A stretch of 64,000 bases of DNA from Arthrobacter globiformis (GTDB taxonomy: Bacteria > Actinomycetota > Actinomycetes > Actinomycetales > Micrococcaceae). The notes below the pieces were generated by a model that worked only from the letters and a program-made list of their open reading frames with translations, was not told the origin of the DNA and did not search any database. The translations under genes were made by a program, and so were the position numbers. The DNA lies in assembly GCF_030815865.1 (NCBI RefSeq), contig NZ_JAUSXI010000001.1, positions 2,108,001-2,172,000 of the forward strand, given 5' to 3'. Below are positions 39,407 to 47,246 of the stretch, piece after piece; the first letter of the stretch is position 1; every line of letters starts with the position of its first letter.

Positions 39407-40042
39407 TTGAAAGGGTCTTCGTCTCGGAGGCACTCGCCGGAACAGGCTGGCTCCCGGTCTCAGCACGCCTGGAGCCAGCTTTCGGCACGGCAACTGCGCC
39501 AGGATGGGGACCATGCGCGGGCGCGGGCGAAGGGCAGCCGTGCCAGGAGGCTCAGGCGGGCCGAGCTGCTGCTCATCGGAGCGGGGGTCGCTGCCACGCT
39601 CATCGCGGCGGCGTACCAGTACGCCGGGATTAGGAGCACGTTGGAAAGCAGCACAGCTTCCTCGCTCTATGCCCAGCAGCAGGAGATCGACAGGATCTTC
39701 GTGGACAATGTGGACCTGCAGCCGTATTTCTGGCGCCGCCAGGAACTGCCGGACGCCTCGGCGGCCGCGGATCCTGCGGCGAAGCTGGCAGCAGAGCAGC
39801 TGGCGGCCCGGGCCGAAGCGACGGCCCACCGGATCCTGGATCACTTCGCCCACCTGAAGTACCAGATGGGAACGCAGGCTTTCACCTCTGAACGGGCGGA
39901 CTGGGAGGCCTACATGCGGCGGAGTTTCGCGGACTCACTCATTCTGTGCCGCGCGCTGCGGGGAGACCAGGAAGCCTTTGGCGGCACGGGTGCAGACTCG
40001 CTGTGGGGACGGTACGCGGAGGAACCCTGCACGGGTACTTAA
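39407..40042 (+). CDS. Single-span membrane protein, function unknown
   Basis: Not recognised. The likely start is a TTG at 39407 with GGGGGGAAGG immediately upstream, giving 211 residues; the frame is open further upstream without a signal. It has a very basic Ser/Arg/Gln-rich cytoplasmic N-terminus (about 60 residues), one membrane span (AELLLIGAGVAATLIAAAY) and a mostly helical outer or tail domain with NVDLQPYFWRRQELPD and FADSLILCRALRGDQEAF. Its layout resembles small actinobacterial DUF6082-like proteins, but this is a weak suggestion. A possible promoter is TTGCGC (39336-39341) and TACGCT (39360-39365), spacer 18. Confidence 0.6.
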   Translation: MKGSSSRRHSPEQAGSRSQHAWSQLSARQLRQDGDHARARAKGSRARRLRRAELLLIGAGVAATLIAAAYQYAGIRSTLESSTASSLYAQQQEIDRIFVDNVDLQPYFWRRQELPDASAAADPAAKLAAEQLAARAEATAHRILDHFAHLKYQMGTQAFTSERADWEAYMRRSFADSLILCRALRGDQEAFGGTGADSLWGRYAEEPCTGT

Positions 40043-40085
40043 TGGAAATGGTCATGTGACCTGGAAACGGGCAGTGCCGGAAACG

Positions 40086-40128
40086 GCCATGGGCGGCCAC
40101 CGGTCAGTAACCGGTGGCCGCCCATGGC
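40086..40128. terminator. 19-bp perfect hairpin between convergent genes
   Basis: Arms 40086-40104 and 40110-40128 are perfect complements with a 5-nt loop (CAGTA). It lies between the membrane protein gene and the 3' end of glnA1, so it likely terminates both. It has no T tract on either side. Confidence 0.75.
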
Positions 40129-40157
40129 GGTGTCAGGAGTGTCTCCCGGGGGTCAGA

Positions 40158-41582
40158 CTAGACGCCGTAGTAGAGCTCGAACTCGTAGGGGTTCGGGCGC
40201 AGGGACAGCGGGCGGATCTCGTACTCGTACTTGTACTCGATCCAGGTGTCGATCAGGTCCTGGGTGAACACGCCGCCGGCCTGCAGGAACTCGTTGTCCT
40301 CAGCCAGTGCCTGCAGTGCTTCCTCGAGGGTGCCCGGAGCCTTGGGGATGTCCTTGGCTTCCTCGGCGGGGAGCTCGTAGAGGTCCTTGTCGATCGGAGC
40401 CGGGGGCTCGATGCGGTTGCGGATGCCGTCGATGCCGGCCATCAGCTGGGCAGCGAAGGCCAGGTACGGGTTGGAGGAGGGGTCCGGAGCGCGGAACTCG
40501 ATGCGCTTGGCCTTCGGGTTGGAGCCCGTGATCGGGATACGGATACCGGCGGAGCGGTTGCCCTGCGAGTAGACCATGTTGACCGGGGCTTCGAAGCCCT
40601 TGACAAGGCGGCGGTAGGAGTTGACCGTCGGGTTGGTAAACGCGAGGACGGCGTCGGCGTGCTTCAGCAAGCCGCCGATGTACCAGCGGGCGGTGTCGGA
40701 CAGACCGGCGTAGCCCTTCTCGTCGTAGAACAGCGGGTCGCCGTTGCTCCACAGCGACTGGTGGCAGTGCATGCCCGAGCCGTTGTCACCGAAGACCGGC
40801 TTCGGCATGAAGGTGACGGACTTGCCCCAGGCGTCGGCGGTGTTCTTGATGACGTACTTGAACTTCTGCAGGTCATCGGCCGCGTGAGTCAGCGTGGTGA
40901 ACTTGTAGTTGATCTCGGCCTGGCCGGCGGAGCCAACTTCGTGGTGGCTGCGCTCGACCTCAAGGCCGGCCTCGTCCAGGGCAACACACATGGCGTCGCG
41001 CAGGTCTGCCTGCTTGTCGGTCGGGGAAACCGGGAAGTAACCGCCCTTGACGGGGGTCTTGTAACCGAGGTTTCCGCCCTCTTCTTCACGACCGGTGTTC
41101 CAGTGAGCTTCTTCGGAGTCGATCTTGTAGAAGCTGCCCTCGGGGGAGGACTGGTACTGGACGTTGTCGAACACGAAGAACTCGGCTTCGGGAGCGAAGA
41201 AGGCGGTGTCGGCGATGCCGGTGGAGGCGAGGTAGGCTTCAGCCTTCTCTGCCACCCCGCGGGGGTCGCGGTGGTACGGGTCGCCCGTGCGGGGGTTCAC
41301 GATGGAGAAGTTCAGCGCAAGGGTCTTCTCCATGCGGAACGTGTCCAGGAACGCGGTGGTGACGTCCGGAATGAGCTGCATGTCAGACTCGGCGATGCCC
41401 TGGAAGCCGCGGATGGAGGAACCATCGAAAAGCTGGCCGTTGACGAAGAAGTCGGCGTCCACGCTCTTCGCGGGCACGTTGAAGTGCTGCTGAACGCCGG
41501 GGAGGTCGGTGAAGCGGATATCGATAAACCGAATGTCTTCATCTTTGATGAACTTGAGGACTTCGTCCGCAGTCTTGAACAT
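40158..41582 (-). CDS. glnA: Glutamine synthetase GlnA1 (adenylylatable type I)
   Basis: Main ammonia-assimilating enzyme; forms dodecamers in the cytoplasm. 474 residues. Motifs: [61 protein letters not shown] and [13 protein letters not shown]. The tyrosine in [11 protein letters not shown] (Y402) occupies the adenylylation position, making this the likely GlnE substrate. Ribosome-binding site AAGGAG, six bases before the ATG. Upstream lies a GlnR-like tandem operator (41711-41748), so nitrogen-dependent transcription control is likely. Confidence 0.96.
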   Translation of the reverse strand: MFKTADEVLKFIKDEDIRFIDIRFTDLPGVQQHFNVPAKSVDADFFVNGQLFDGSSIRGFQGIAESDMQLIPDVTTAFLDTFRMEKTLALNFSIVNPRTGDPYHRDPRGVAEKAEAYLASTGIADTAFFAPEAEFFVFDNVQYQSSPEGSFYKIDSEEAHWNTGREEEGGNLGYKTPVKGGYFPVSPTDKQADLRDAMCVALDEAGLEVERSHHEVGSAGQAEINYKFTTLTHAADDLQKFKYVIKNTADAWGKSVTFMPKPVFGDNGSGMHCHQSLWSNGDPLFYDEKGYAGLSDTARWYIGGLLKHADAVLAFTNPTVNSYRRLVKGFEAPVNMVYSQGNRSAGIRIPITGSNPKAKRIEFRAPDPSSNPYLAFAAQLMAGIDGIRNRIEPPAPIDKDLYELPAEEAKDIPKAPGTLEEALQALAEDNEFLQAGGVFTQDLIDTWIEYKYEYEIRPLSLRPNPYEFELYYGV

Positions 41583-41710
41583 CTATGCTCCTTACGCATA
41601 TGTAATAACTGGCTATAAAGCCAAGTGGTCCAGCGCAATCCAATGGGCGGAAACACAAAAGTGCCCCGCTCCAGGCTCGCTAGCAACTGTTACCACCCTA
41701 GGGAGTCGGG

Positions 41711-41748
41711 ATTTCCCGTCCGTGTCCGCTTTGTTTCCGGCAGGTTAC
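41711..41748 (-). promoter_or_regulatory. GlnR-type tandem operator upstream of glnA1
   Basis: Read on the minus strand: GTAAC-N6-GAAAC-N6-GACAC-N6-GAAAT. This follows the published actinobacterial GlnR pattern gTnAc-N6-GaAAc repeated twice; the first pair (41748-41733) is a perfect match and the second deviates at two positions. It lies 129-166 bp upstream of the glnA1 ATG. Confidence 0.75.
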
Positions 41749-41841
41749 AGAACCTACTGATATGTAAACGCTATACGGTGTCCACACTGTGGTCCAAGCC
41801 TATCCAAAATGTGAACGTCGGAGAGGCTGCCCGCGGCTCGG

Positions 41842-41847
41842 TAAACT
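41842..41847 (+). promoter_or_regulatory. -10 box of RDD gene, probably leaderless
   Basis: TAAACT, six bases, then the GTG at 41854. Confidence 0.55.
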
Positions 41848-41853
41848 TGGTAG

Positions 41854-42291
41854 GTGGTAGATCGCAAAGACATCGGGTCGTGGCTCAGCGGGCCGGACAC
41901 TTCCGGCATTTCCAAGTACCCGGGGGAGCGCCTGGGCTTTCCCGAGGCCGGCCCCGGATCCATGGCCCGCGCCGGCCGTCGGATCCTGGCGATCACCATC
42001 GACTGGACCATTGCGCTGCTGATCAGCAACGTGTTCCTTGCCGGCAATTCCATGGCCACGCTCGCCGTCTTTGCCGCCGGGCAGATCCTGCTGATCGGGA
42101 CCCTGGGCTACAGCATCGGCCACCGGGCGATGGGCATCCACGTGGTGAAGCCGGACGGCTCAGCGGCCGGCCCGCTGGCCGCCCTGGTCCGCACTGTCCT
42201 GCTCTGCCTGGTGATCCCGGCGGTCATCTTCGACCCCGACCAGCGCGGACTCCATGACAAGGCCATGAATACTGTCCTCGTCCGCAGGTAG
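41854..42291 (+). CDS. RDD family membrane protein
   Basis: 145 residues. After a soluble N-terminus (about 40) come two or three hydrophobic segments. The RDD signature residues are visible: Arg in ARAGRRILAITIDW with the following Asp, and Asp in DPDQRGLHDKAMNTVLV at the end. Function unknown; RDD proteins have been linked to ion transport in some species. Divergent to glnA1; the same RDD-glnA1 neighbourhood occurs in mycobacteria. Its 3' end overlaps the convergent DUF3817 gene by 132 bp. Confidence 0.85.
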   Translation: MVDRKDIGSWLSGPDTSGISKYPGERLGFPEAGPGSMARAGRRILAITIDWTIALLISNVFLAGNSMATLAVFAAGQILLIGTLGYSIGHRAMGIHVVKPDGSAAGPLAALVRTVLLCLVIPAVIFDPDQRGLHDKAMNTVLVRR

Positions 42292-42609
42292 CCGCCCGGT
42301 CGAGAGGTATTCCCGGCGGAGCGCCCACCGCTCAAACAGGACAGTGGCGAAGGGGAACACCGCCGAGAGACCCGCCAACAGCGCCACCTTGAATGGCCAG
42401 CGCTGCTGGCGCCACAGGACAAGGGCCGCCAGTCCGTAGCCGATGAACAGCGCGCCGTGCACCGGACCGGCAATCTCTACGCCGAGTTCGGTGGTCCCGG
42501 CGATCCATTTGAAATACATCCCGGCGAGGAGCGCGGCCCAGCTAAAGGCTTCGGCCACCGCCAGCAGGCGGAAGGCGCGGATGACGGCGGACGCGGACGG
42601 GAATTTCAC
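42160..42609 (-). CDS. DUF3817 membrane protein
   Basis: 149 residues from the GTG at 42609 (VKFPSASAVIRAFRLLAVAE), with GGAG just upstream. The first about 110 residues form the DUF3817 domain with three hydrophobic segments and the conserved PVHGALFIGYGLAALV. The remaining tail (about 110-149, rich in Asp/Gln/Arg) is encoded antisense to the end of the RDD gene and probably has no conserved function. The role of DUF3817 is unknown. Confidence 0.8.
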   Translation of the reverse strand: MKFPSASAVIRAFRLLAVAEAFSWAALLAGMYFKWIAGTTELGVEIAGPVHGALFIGYGLAALVLWRQQRWPFKVALLAGLSAVFPFATVLFERWALRREYLSTGRLPADEDSIHGLVMESALVGVEDDRRDHQAEQDSADQGGQRAGR

Positions 42610-42687
42610 AGGAGGCTCCGGCTTCTGTAGGTGCTGGGTCTGGCGCGCTTCAACATGCGGTTTAACCGGGACATGCCCGCTCAAACG

Positions 42688-42730
42688 AAAAACGCCCCGG
42701 GGCCGGCGCAGATGCGGCGGCCACCGGGGC
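42688..42730 (-). terminator. Rho-independent terminator after DUF4191 gene
   Basis: On the minus strand the arms GCCCCGG (42730-42724) and CCGGGGC (42700-42694) bracket a GC-rich inner part and are followed by GTTTTTCG, a T run. It is 13 bases beyond the stop of the gene at 42743. Confidence 0.75.
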
Positions 42731-42742
42731 TGATCAGGCGGA

Positions 42743-43495
42743 TTAGCGTCCGCGCTGGGGGCGGGCCTTGTAGGGGTCCACGCCCTTGGGGATCGGAAGG
42801 CGGGTGCCCAGCGATGCGATGCGCTTGGACACAGCGCTGACCTCGGTCTTGGTGAGCTCGTTGCCCAGCTTGTTCATCTTCTTCGCCACCTGGCTGATGG
42901 GGACCTGGCCCTCGCCGCGCCCTGTCTCGATGACGTGGATGGTGACGTTGGGAAGGATGCGGGCCAGCTTCTTCCGTTCGCCTTCGATCAGCGGGCGCAC
43001 GCGGTGCGTGGGCCCTTCAGCAACGAGGACGACGCCGGGACGTCCTACGGCGCGGAAAACGGCGTCCTGGGTCCGCGGGTTCACAGCCACGGGCTGCTCC
43101 TCGGTGATCCAGCCGCGCTTCAGCGTGCTGAGGGCAGCCCCGGATGCTCCCGGCTGGTTTTCGATCTGGGCGAAGGCAGCCCCCTCGGCGCGGCGGGAAA
43201 GGATGAACGTAGCCGCAAGTAAGCCCAGCGGGATGCCGATGATCAGGCCGGTAATCCAGTTATTCAGCAACAGGCCAACAACGAGGCTGACAGCGACGAC
43301 GCCCAGGAACGCCAGCAGCATAAGCCACGGAACCATGGGGTCGTGGCGGCGGGTCATGTTGAAGACCTCGCGGATTTGCTTGAGCCGGCTGGGCTTCTTT
43401 TCCTTCACGGCCTTGGGCTTGCGACCAAAGAGACCGCGCTTGGAGGCATCAGCGGCCGCAGGAGTGTTGTTGCTGGAGTCAGGGGATTTCGCCAT
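42743..43495 (-). CDS. DUF4191 membrane protein
   Basis: 250 residues of the actinobacterial DUF4191 family, function unknown. A basic, disordered N-terminus (1-45, Lys-rich) is followed by two adjoining spans (about 55-75 and 80-100, WLMLLAFLGVVAVSLVVGLL / WITGLIIGIPLGLLAATFIL). A cytoplasmic alpha/beta domain carries RGWITEEQPVAVNPRTQDAV, RILPNVTIHVIETGRGEGQV and RIASLGTRLPIPKGVDPYK. Located upstream of glnA1 and downstream of lipA, as in mycobacteria. A TAGAAT box lies nine bases before the ATG, so the leader is very short. Confidence 0.88.
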   Translation of the reverse strand: MAKSPDSSNNTPAAADASKRGLFGRKPKAVKEKKPSRLKQIREVFNMTRRHDPMVPWLMLLAFLGVVAVSLVVGLLLNNWITGLIIGIPLGLLAATFILSRRAEGAAFAQIENQPGASGAALSTLKRGWITEEQPVAVNPRTQDAVFRAVGRPGVVLVAEGPTHRVRPLIEGERKKLARILPNVTIHVIETGRGEGQVPISQVAKKMNKLGNELTKTEVSAVSKRIASLGTRLPIPKGVDPYKARPQRGR

Positions 43496-43583
43496 AGTGC
43501 CTTAATTCTACGTGATCGACGACAAAGGGCCGGACGCCGAAAAGTTCCGGTGTCCGGCCCCTGACCGTGGGAATTGCCTGTTG

Positions 43584-44591
43584 CTACTGGTGCGCCGCGA
43601 GCAGGGAGCTGGCTTCCTGGCGGGTGGATCCGGAGGACTCGATGTGGGCGAGTTCGGCGGGGATTTCCCAGCCCTTTTTGCGCATGGCGGTGGCCCAGAG
43701 CCGGCCGGCGCGGTACGAGGAGCGGACCAGGGGGCCGGACATGACGCCGAGGAACCCGATCTCCTCGGCTTCGTGCTGGAGGTCGACGAATTCCTGCGGC
43801 TTGACCCAGCGGTCCACGGGGAGGTGGCGTTCGGAGGGGCGCAGGTATTGGGTGATGGTGATCAGGTCGCAGCCGGCCTGGTGGAGGTCGCGGAGGGCCT
43901 CGGAGATTTCCTCGCGGGTTTCGCCCATGCCCAGGATCAGGTTGGACTTGGTGACCATGCCCAGGTTCCGGCCCTGGGTGATGACGTCCAGGGAGCGGTC
44001 GTAGCGGAACGCTGGCCGGATGCGCTTGAAGATCCGGGGCACGGTTTCGACGTTGTGCGCGAACACTTCGGGTTTGGAGTCGCAGATCGCGGCGATGTGC
44101 TCGGGTTTGCCGGAGAAGTCCGGGATGAGGAGTTCGACGCCGGTGCCGGGGTTCAGTTCGTGGATCTTGCGGACCGTTTCGGCGTAGAGCCAGACGCCTT
44201 CGTCCTCGAGGTCGTCGCGGGCGACGCCGGTGACGGTGGCGTAGCGCAGGGCCATGGCCTGGACGGAGCGGGCCACCTTGGTGGGTTCGAACATGTCCAC
44301 GGGGGAGGGTTTGCCGGTGTCGATCTGGCAGAAGTCGCATCGGCGGGTGCATTCGGAGCCGCCGATCAGGAAGGTGGCTTCCTTGTCTTCCCAGCATTCG
44401 AAGATGTTGGGGCAGCCGGCCTCTTCACAGACGGTGTGCAGGCCTTCCTTCTTGACCAGGTTCTTGAGCTGGACGAATTCCGGGCCCATCTGGACCTTGG
44501 CCTTGATCCAGTCCGGTTTGCGTTCCACCGGGGTGGCCGCGTTGCGCTGCTCGATCCGCAGCATTTTCCGGCCTTCTGGTGCCAGTGTCAC
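43584..44591 (-). CDS. lipA: Lipoyl synthase
   Basis: Radical-SAM enzyme that inserts two sulfurs into the octanoyl group attached by LipB. 335 residues. Both clusters are visible: the auxiliary cluster [12 protein letters not shown] (CX4CX5C) and the SAM cluster CTRRCDFC (CX3CX2C). GTG start at 44591 overlaps the lipB stop by four bases. The E2 subunit of a 2-oxoacid dehydrogenase, a lipoylation target, is encoded at 53058-54806. Confidence 0.96.
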   Translation of the reverse strand: MTLAPEGRKMLRIEQRNAATPVERKPDWIKAKVQMGPEFVQLKNLVKKEGLHTVCEEAGCPNIFECWEDKEATFLIGGSECTRRCDFCQIDTGKPSPVDMFEPTKVARSVQAMALRYATVTGVARDDLEDEGVWLYAETVRKIHELNPGTGVELLIPDFSGKPEHIAAICDSKPEVFAHNVETVPRIFKRIRPAFRYDRSLDVITQGRNLGMVTKSNLILGMGETREEISEALRDLHQAGCDLITITQYLRPSERHLPVDRWVKPQEFVDLQHEAEEIGFLGVMSGPLVRSSYRAGRLWATAMRKKGWEIPAELAHIESSGSTRQEASSLLAAHQ

Positions 44592-45256
44592 AGGAGAGCT
44601 CCTTCGGGGGTTGCAACTAGGGCGTCTTCATTGTTGCGCAGTTCCTCGGTGATCCGCGAAACGAGATCGGCAGGAGATACGTCGCGGCCCGTCTCCTGGG
44701 CGATGGTGGTGACACCGGCATCGGTGATTCCGCAAGCGATGATTTGACCGTACGGTGCGAGGTCGTTGTTGCAGTTGATGGCGAAGCCGTGCATGGTCAC
44801 GCCCTGGCTGACCCGGATGCCGATGGCGGCGATCTTGCGGGCGGGGCCCTTGGCATCCTCCTCGATCCAGACACCCGCGCGCCCCTTGATCCGGACCGCC
44901 GTGATGCCATAGTCCGCGAGCACGGCGATGATCACGGCCTCCAGACGCTCCACGTAGTCGCGGATACCGGCCTTGTTCTTCAGTTTGATAATCGGGTATC
45001 CGATGAGCTGGCCAGGCCCGTGCCAGGTGAGCTTGCCGCCGCGGTCCACGGGGACCACAGGGGTGCCGTCGAAGGGCCGCTCGTGATCCTCGGTCAGCTT
45101 TCCGGCCGTGTAGACGGCGGCATGTTCCAGGAGGAGTACCGTGCTGGGGGCCTTGCCGGCCAGGATATTTTCATGGATTTCGCGCTGGAGGTCCCAGGCG
45201 CGGCTGTAATCGACGAAATCCGGGGCAAGACCGAGCTTTGTGAACTCAAGAGTCAT
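44588..45256 (-). CDS. lipB: Octanoyl transferase LipB
   Basis: Transfers octanoyl from acyl carrier protein to apo-lipoyl domains. The ATG at 45256 ([21 protein letters not shown]) gives 222 residues; a longer frame to 45328 has no start signal. Motifs: [41 protein letters not shown] and the catalytic Cys in [13 protein letters not shown]. It overlaps lipA by four bases (GTGA); a TAAGCT box lies seven bases upstream of the ATG. Confidence 0.95.
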   Translation of the reverse strand: MTLEFTKLGLAPDFVDYSRAWDLQREIHENILAGKAPSTVLLLEHAAVYTAGKLTEDHERPFDGTPVVPVDRGGKLTWHGPGQLIGYPIIKLKNKAGIRDYVERLEAVIIAVLADYGITAVRIKGRAGVWIEEDAKGPARKIAAIGIRVSQGVTMHGFAINCNNDLAPYGQIIACGITDAGVTTIAQETGRDVSPADLVSRITEELRNNEDALVATPEGALL

Positions 45257-45263
45257 GCGTTCC

Positions 45264-45269
45264 AGCTTA
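45264..45269 (-). promoter_or_regulatory. -10 box of lipB, probably leaderless
   Basis: On the minus strand TAAGCT, seven bases, then the ATG at 45256. Confidence 0.45.
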
Positions 45270-45371
45270 GACCTCAGCCGGCGTCCTGCCTGATAGTGTG
45301 CCCAACCTCTCATCCCGTTCCCGGTCACATTCCGCGCTACTCCTGTGGACGGCGAAGCGCGCGTGCCTGCC

Positions 45372-45380
45372 TGTGGATAA
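45372..45380 (-). other. Perfect DnaA-box sequence
   Basis: TTATCCACA on the minus strand in the lipB-kinase intergenic gap. A single exact 9-mer is expected about once every 130 kb by chance, so isolated significance is low. Confidence 0.3.
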
Positions 45381-45419
45381 CTTCTGCAGGAATTGCCGGT
45401 TTCCGGTACTCCTTAAGCC

Positions 45420-47225
45420 ATGGACCAGCACAGCTTGGACATTCACAGCGCGAACATGCACGGTTCCGTGGAGGAGGCGCCTGCTGTCGCGGGTTACTCC
45501 GTATGCCGCCGGCTTGGCCGTGGCGGCAGCGCCGACGTGTGGCTGGTTTCGCAGGACACCACCGGCGTGAAGCTTGCCCTGAAGTGCTTCGGCCGGCCGT
45601 CCGGCACTGTTGAATCAGGCACTGTTGAATCAGGCACTGTTGAATCAGGCACTGCGGACTCGCAGCCTGCCGTGACGCGGGAGGAGGATGTCCGCCGGGA
45701 ACTCCTGGTCATGTCCGTGCTTGACCACGAACACCTGGTCAAGGCCTATGGCGTGGTCAGGGCCGGTGGGCCTGAAGAGGGCAGCTTCGGCCTGCTGATG
45801 GACTACGCGGCCGGCGGCTCGCTCCAGCAGTTGGTCACGGCGAGGGGCACCCTGAGTGTGGGCGAGACGGTCACGGTCCTGACGCCGATCGCGCAGGTCT
45901 TGGGCTATCTGCACAACAACGGCTTCACGCACTCGGACGTCGCACCCGGAAACGTACTCTTTACCGCCCATGGAAAGCCCCTGCTGGCAGACCTTGGCGT
46001 GGCCCGGATGGTGGGGGACGCTTCCGGCATTCCGGATCTGCACACCGATGGCTTTGCTGATCCGGCCCCGGTGGACGCGGTCCGGGCCGGACTGCAGCCG
46101 GAACGCGACGTCTATGCGGCCGCCGCCTTGGGCTGGTACTGCCTGACCGGACAGCCCCCTCCGCCATCCGCGGCGAGACCGCCCCTCTCCCTGCTTGTTC
46201 CGGACGTGCCGGCGGAGCTGGCGGCAGCGCTGGAGGCGGGGCTCAGCGATGACCGGCGGCAACGTCCGGCTGCCGCCGAGCTTGCCATGGCTGTGTACCG
46301 CAGCGCGGCCGCAGCACCTGTGGACCTGTCCCGCTCGGTGCATGACACCGTCCTGCCCGAGTTGCTGACGCGCAGGCCTGTCCCGCCGTCCGGCGGACGG
46401 CTGAGGAAGCGCCTGATCGCCTGGCGAAGGCGGCTGACGACCACGGGATGGGTCAGGGCTCTGGGCCGGCTGTCACCGCGTGGAGCGCCGGCGGCCGCGG
46501 CTCAGACCCTGTCACTCCGGCACGCGGCCGTCAGGAGTACCGCGCTCGGGCACGCGGAAGTCACGCACGCCGGCAGGCGCACGGTGGACCGGCAAGACGC
46601 GGTCAGGCACGCGGCGGCCAGGCACAGGACAGACACGTACGGCAGCCGCCGTCTGGCTGTCGCTGGCGGCGTGCTCACGGCGGCGGTGCTTGCCGGCGCC
46701 GTGCTTCTGGGGCTGCCCGGAACGGCGCAGGAAGCAGGCCTCCCGGCGGACAGTCCCGGATCCCCGCAAGGTGCCGGCCAGCCGGGTGATGTCCTCCCTG
46801 GAGATGGCCTGCCGGGTGATGTCCGGCGGCGGCTCGCGGCGAAGGATCCTGTGGAGGCGGTCCTGGGACTGGCGCAGCTGCGTTCGCTGGCGCTGCGGGA
46901 GGGCAGGCTGCACTTGCTCGATGACGTCAACGCCCCGAACACCCCGGCTCAGGCCGCAGACAGACGGATCCGCGCCGGGCTGGAGGAATCCGGGACAGTG
47001 CTGGCCGGGTTCACCACGAGCCTGTCCGGTGCGCGCCGCCTGCCCGAAAGCACACCTGCGAGGGCAGTGGTGGCGGTAACGTCATCGACCTCGGCCTATG
47101 AGGAGCGATCGGCCGGAGGCGCCGTCGTGGCCACAGGAGCGCGGCAGCAGGATATTAGGCTGCGGCTGGTACTGGTCCAGGTGGAGGGACGGTGGCGCAT
47201 CGCGGACATCCTGCGGGCGGACTGA
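45420..47225 (+). CDS. Membrane-bound Ser/Thr kinase-like protein with degenerate catalytic loop
   Basis: 601 residues. Kinase domain (about 23-290): glycine loop RRLGRGGSADVW, ATP lysine LALK (K55), catalytic loop H171-S-D173-V-A-P-G-N178 and D191-L-G193. Canonical HRDxKxxN has lost the Arg and the Lys, and DFG is DLG; the aspartates and Asn are kept, so activity is possible but atypical. Between the lysine and helix C is a fourfold GTVES-type repeat (residues about 62-81) encoded by a 15-bp tandem repeat. A basic juxtamembrane region, one span (about 418-440, LAVAGGVLTAAVLAGAVLLG) and an external domain of about 150 residues ending WRIADILRAD follow. The ligand is unknown. Confidence 0.85.
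   Translation: MDQHSLDIHSANMHGSVEEAPAVAGYSVCRRLGRGGSADVWLVSQDTTGVKLALKCFGRPSGTVESGTVESGTVESGTADSQPAVTREEDVRRELLVMSVLDHEHLVKAYGVVRAGGPEEGSFGLLMDYAAGGSLQQLVTARGTLSVGETVTVLTPIAQVLGYLHNNGFTHSDVAPGNVLFTAHGKPLLADLGVARMVGDASGIPDLHTDGFADPAPVDAVRAGLQPERDVYAAAALGWYCLTGQPPPPSAARPPLSLLVPDVPAELAAALEAGLSDDRRQRPAAAELAMAVYRSAAAAPVDLSRSVHDTVLPELLTRRPVPPSGGRLRKRLIAWRRRLTTTGWVRALGRLSPRGAPAAAAQTLSLRHAAVRSTALGHAEVTHAGRRTVDRQDAVRHAAARHRTDTYGSRRLAVAGGVLTAAVLAGAVLLGLPGTAQEAGLPADSPGSPQGAGQPGDVLPGDGLPGDVRRRLAAKDPVEAVLGLAQLRSLALREGRLHLLDDVNAPNTPAQAADRRIRAGLEESGTVLAGFTTSLSGARRLPESTPARAVVAVTSSTSAYEERSAGGAVVATGARQQDIRLRLVLVQVEGRWRIADILRAD
45603..45662 (+). repeat. 15-bp in-frame tandem repeat in the kinase gene
   Basis: GGCACTGTTGAATCA occurs three times perfectly (45603, 45618, 45633) plus a diverged fourth copy from 45648. 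Each copy encodes GTVES, so copy-number change keeps the reading frame. Confidence 0.95.
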
Positions 47226-47246
47226 GGCATCAACTGAACCGAACGG

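Noticed and set aside
45372-45380. Replication origin near the kinase gene
   Set aside because: A single DnaA box without a cluster, AT-rich unwinding region or dnaA/dnaN neighbours.
45603-45662. Possible CRISPR-like repeats
   Set aside because: Contiguous in-frame 15-bp coding repeats without spacers. The same applies to 54001-54090 and to the two units at 62232-62277.
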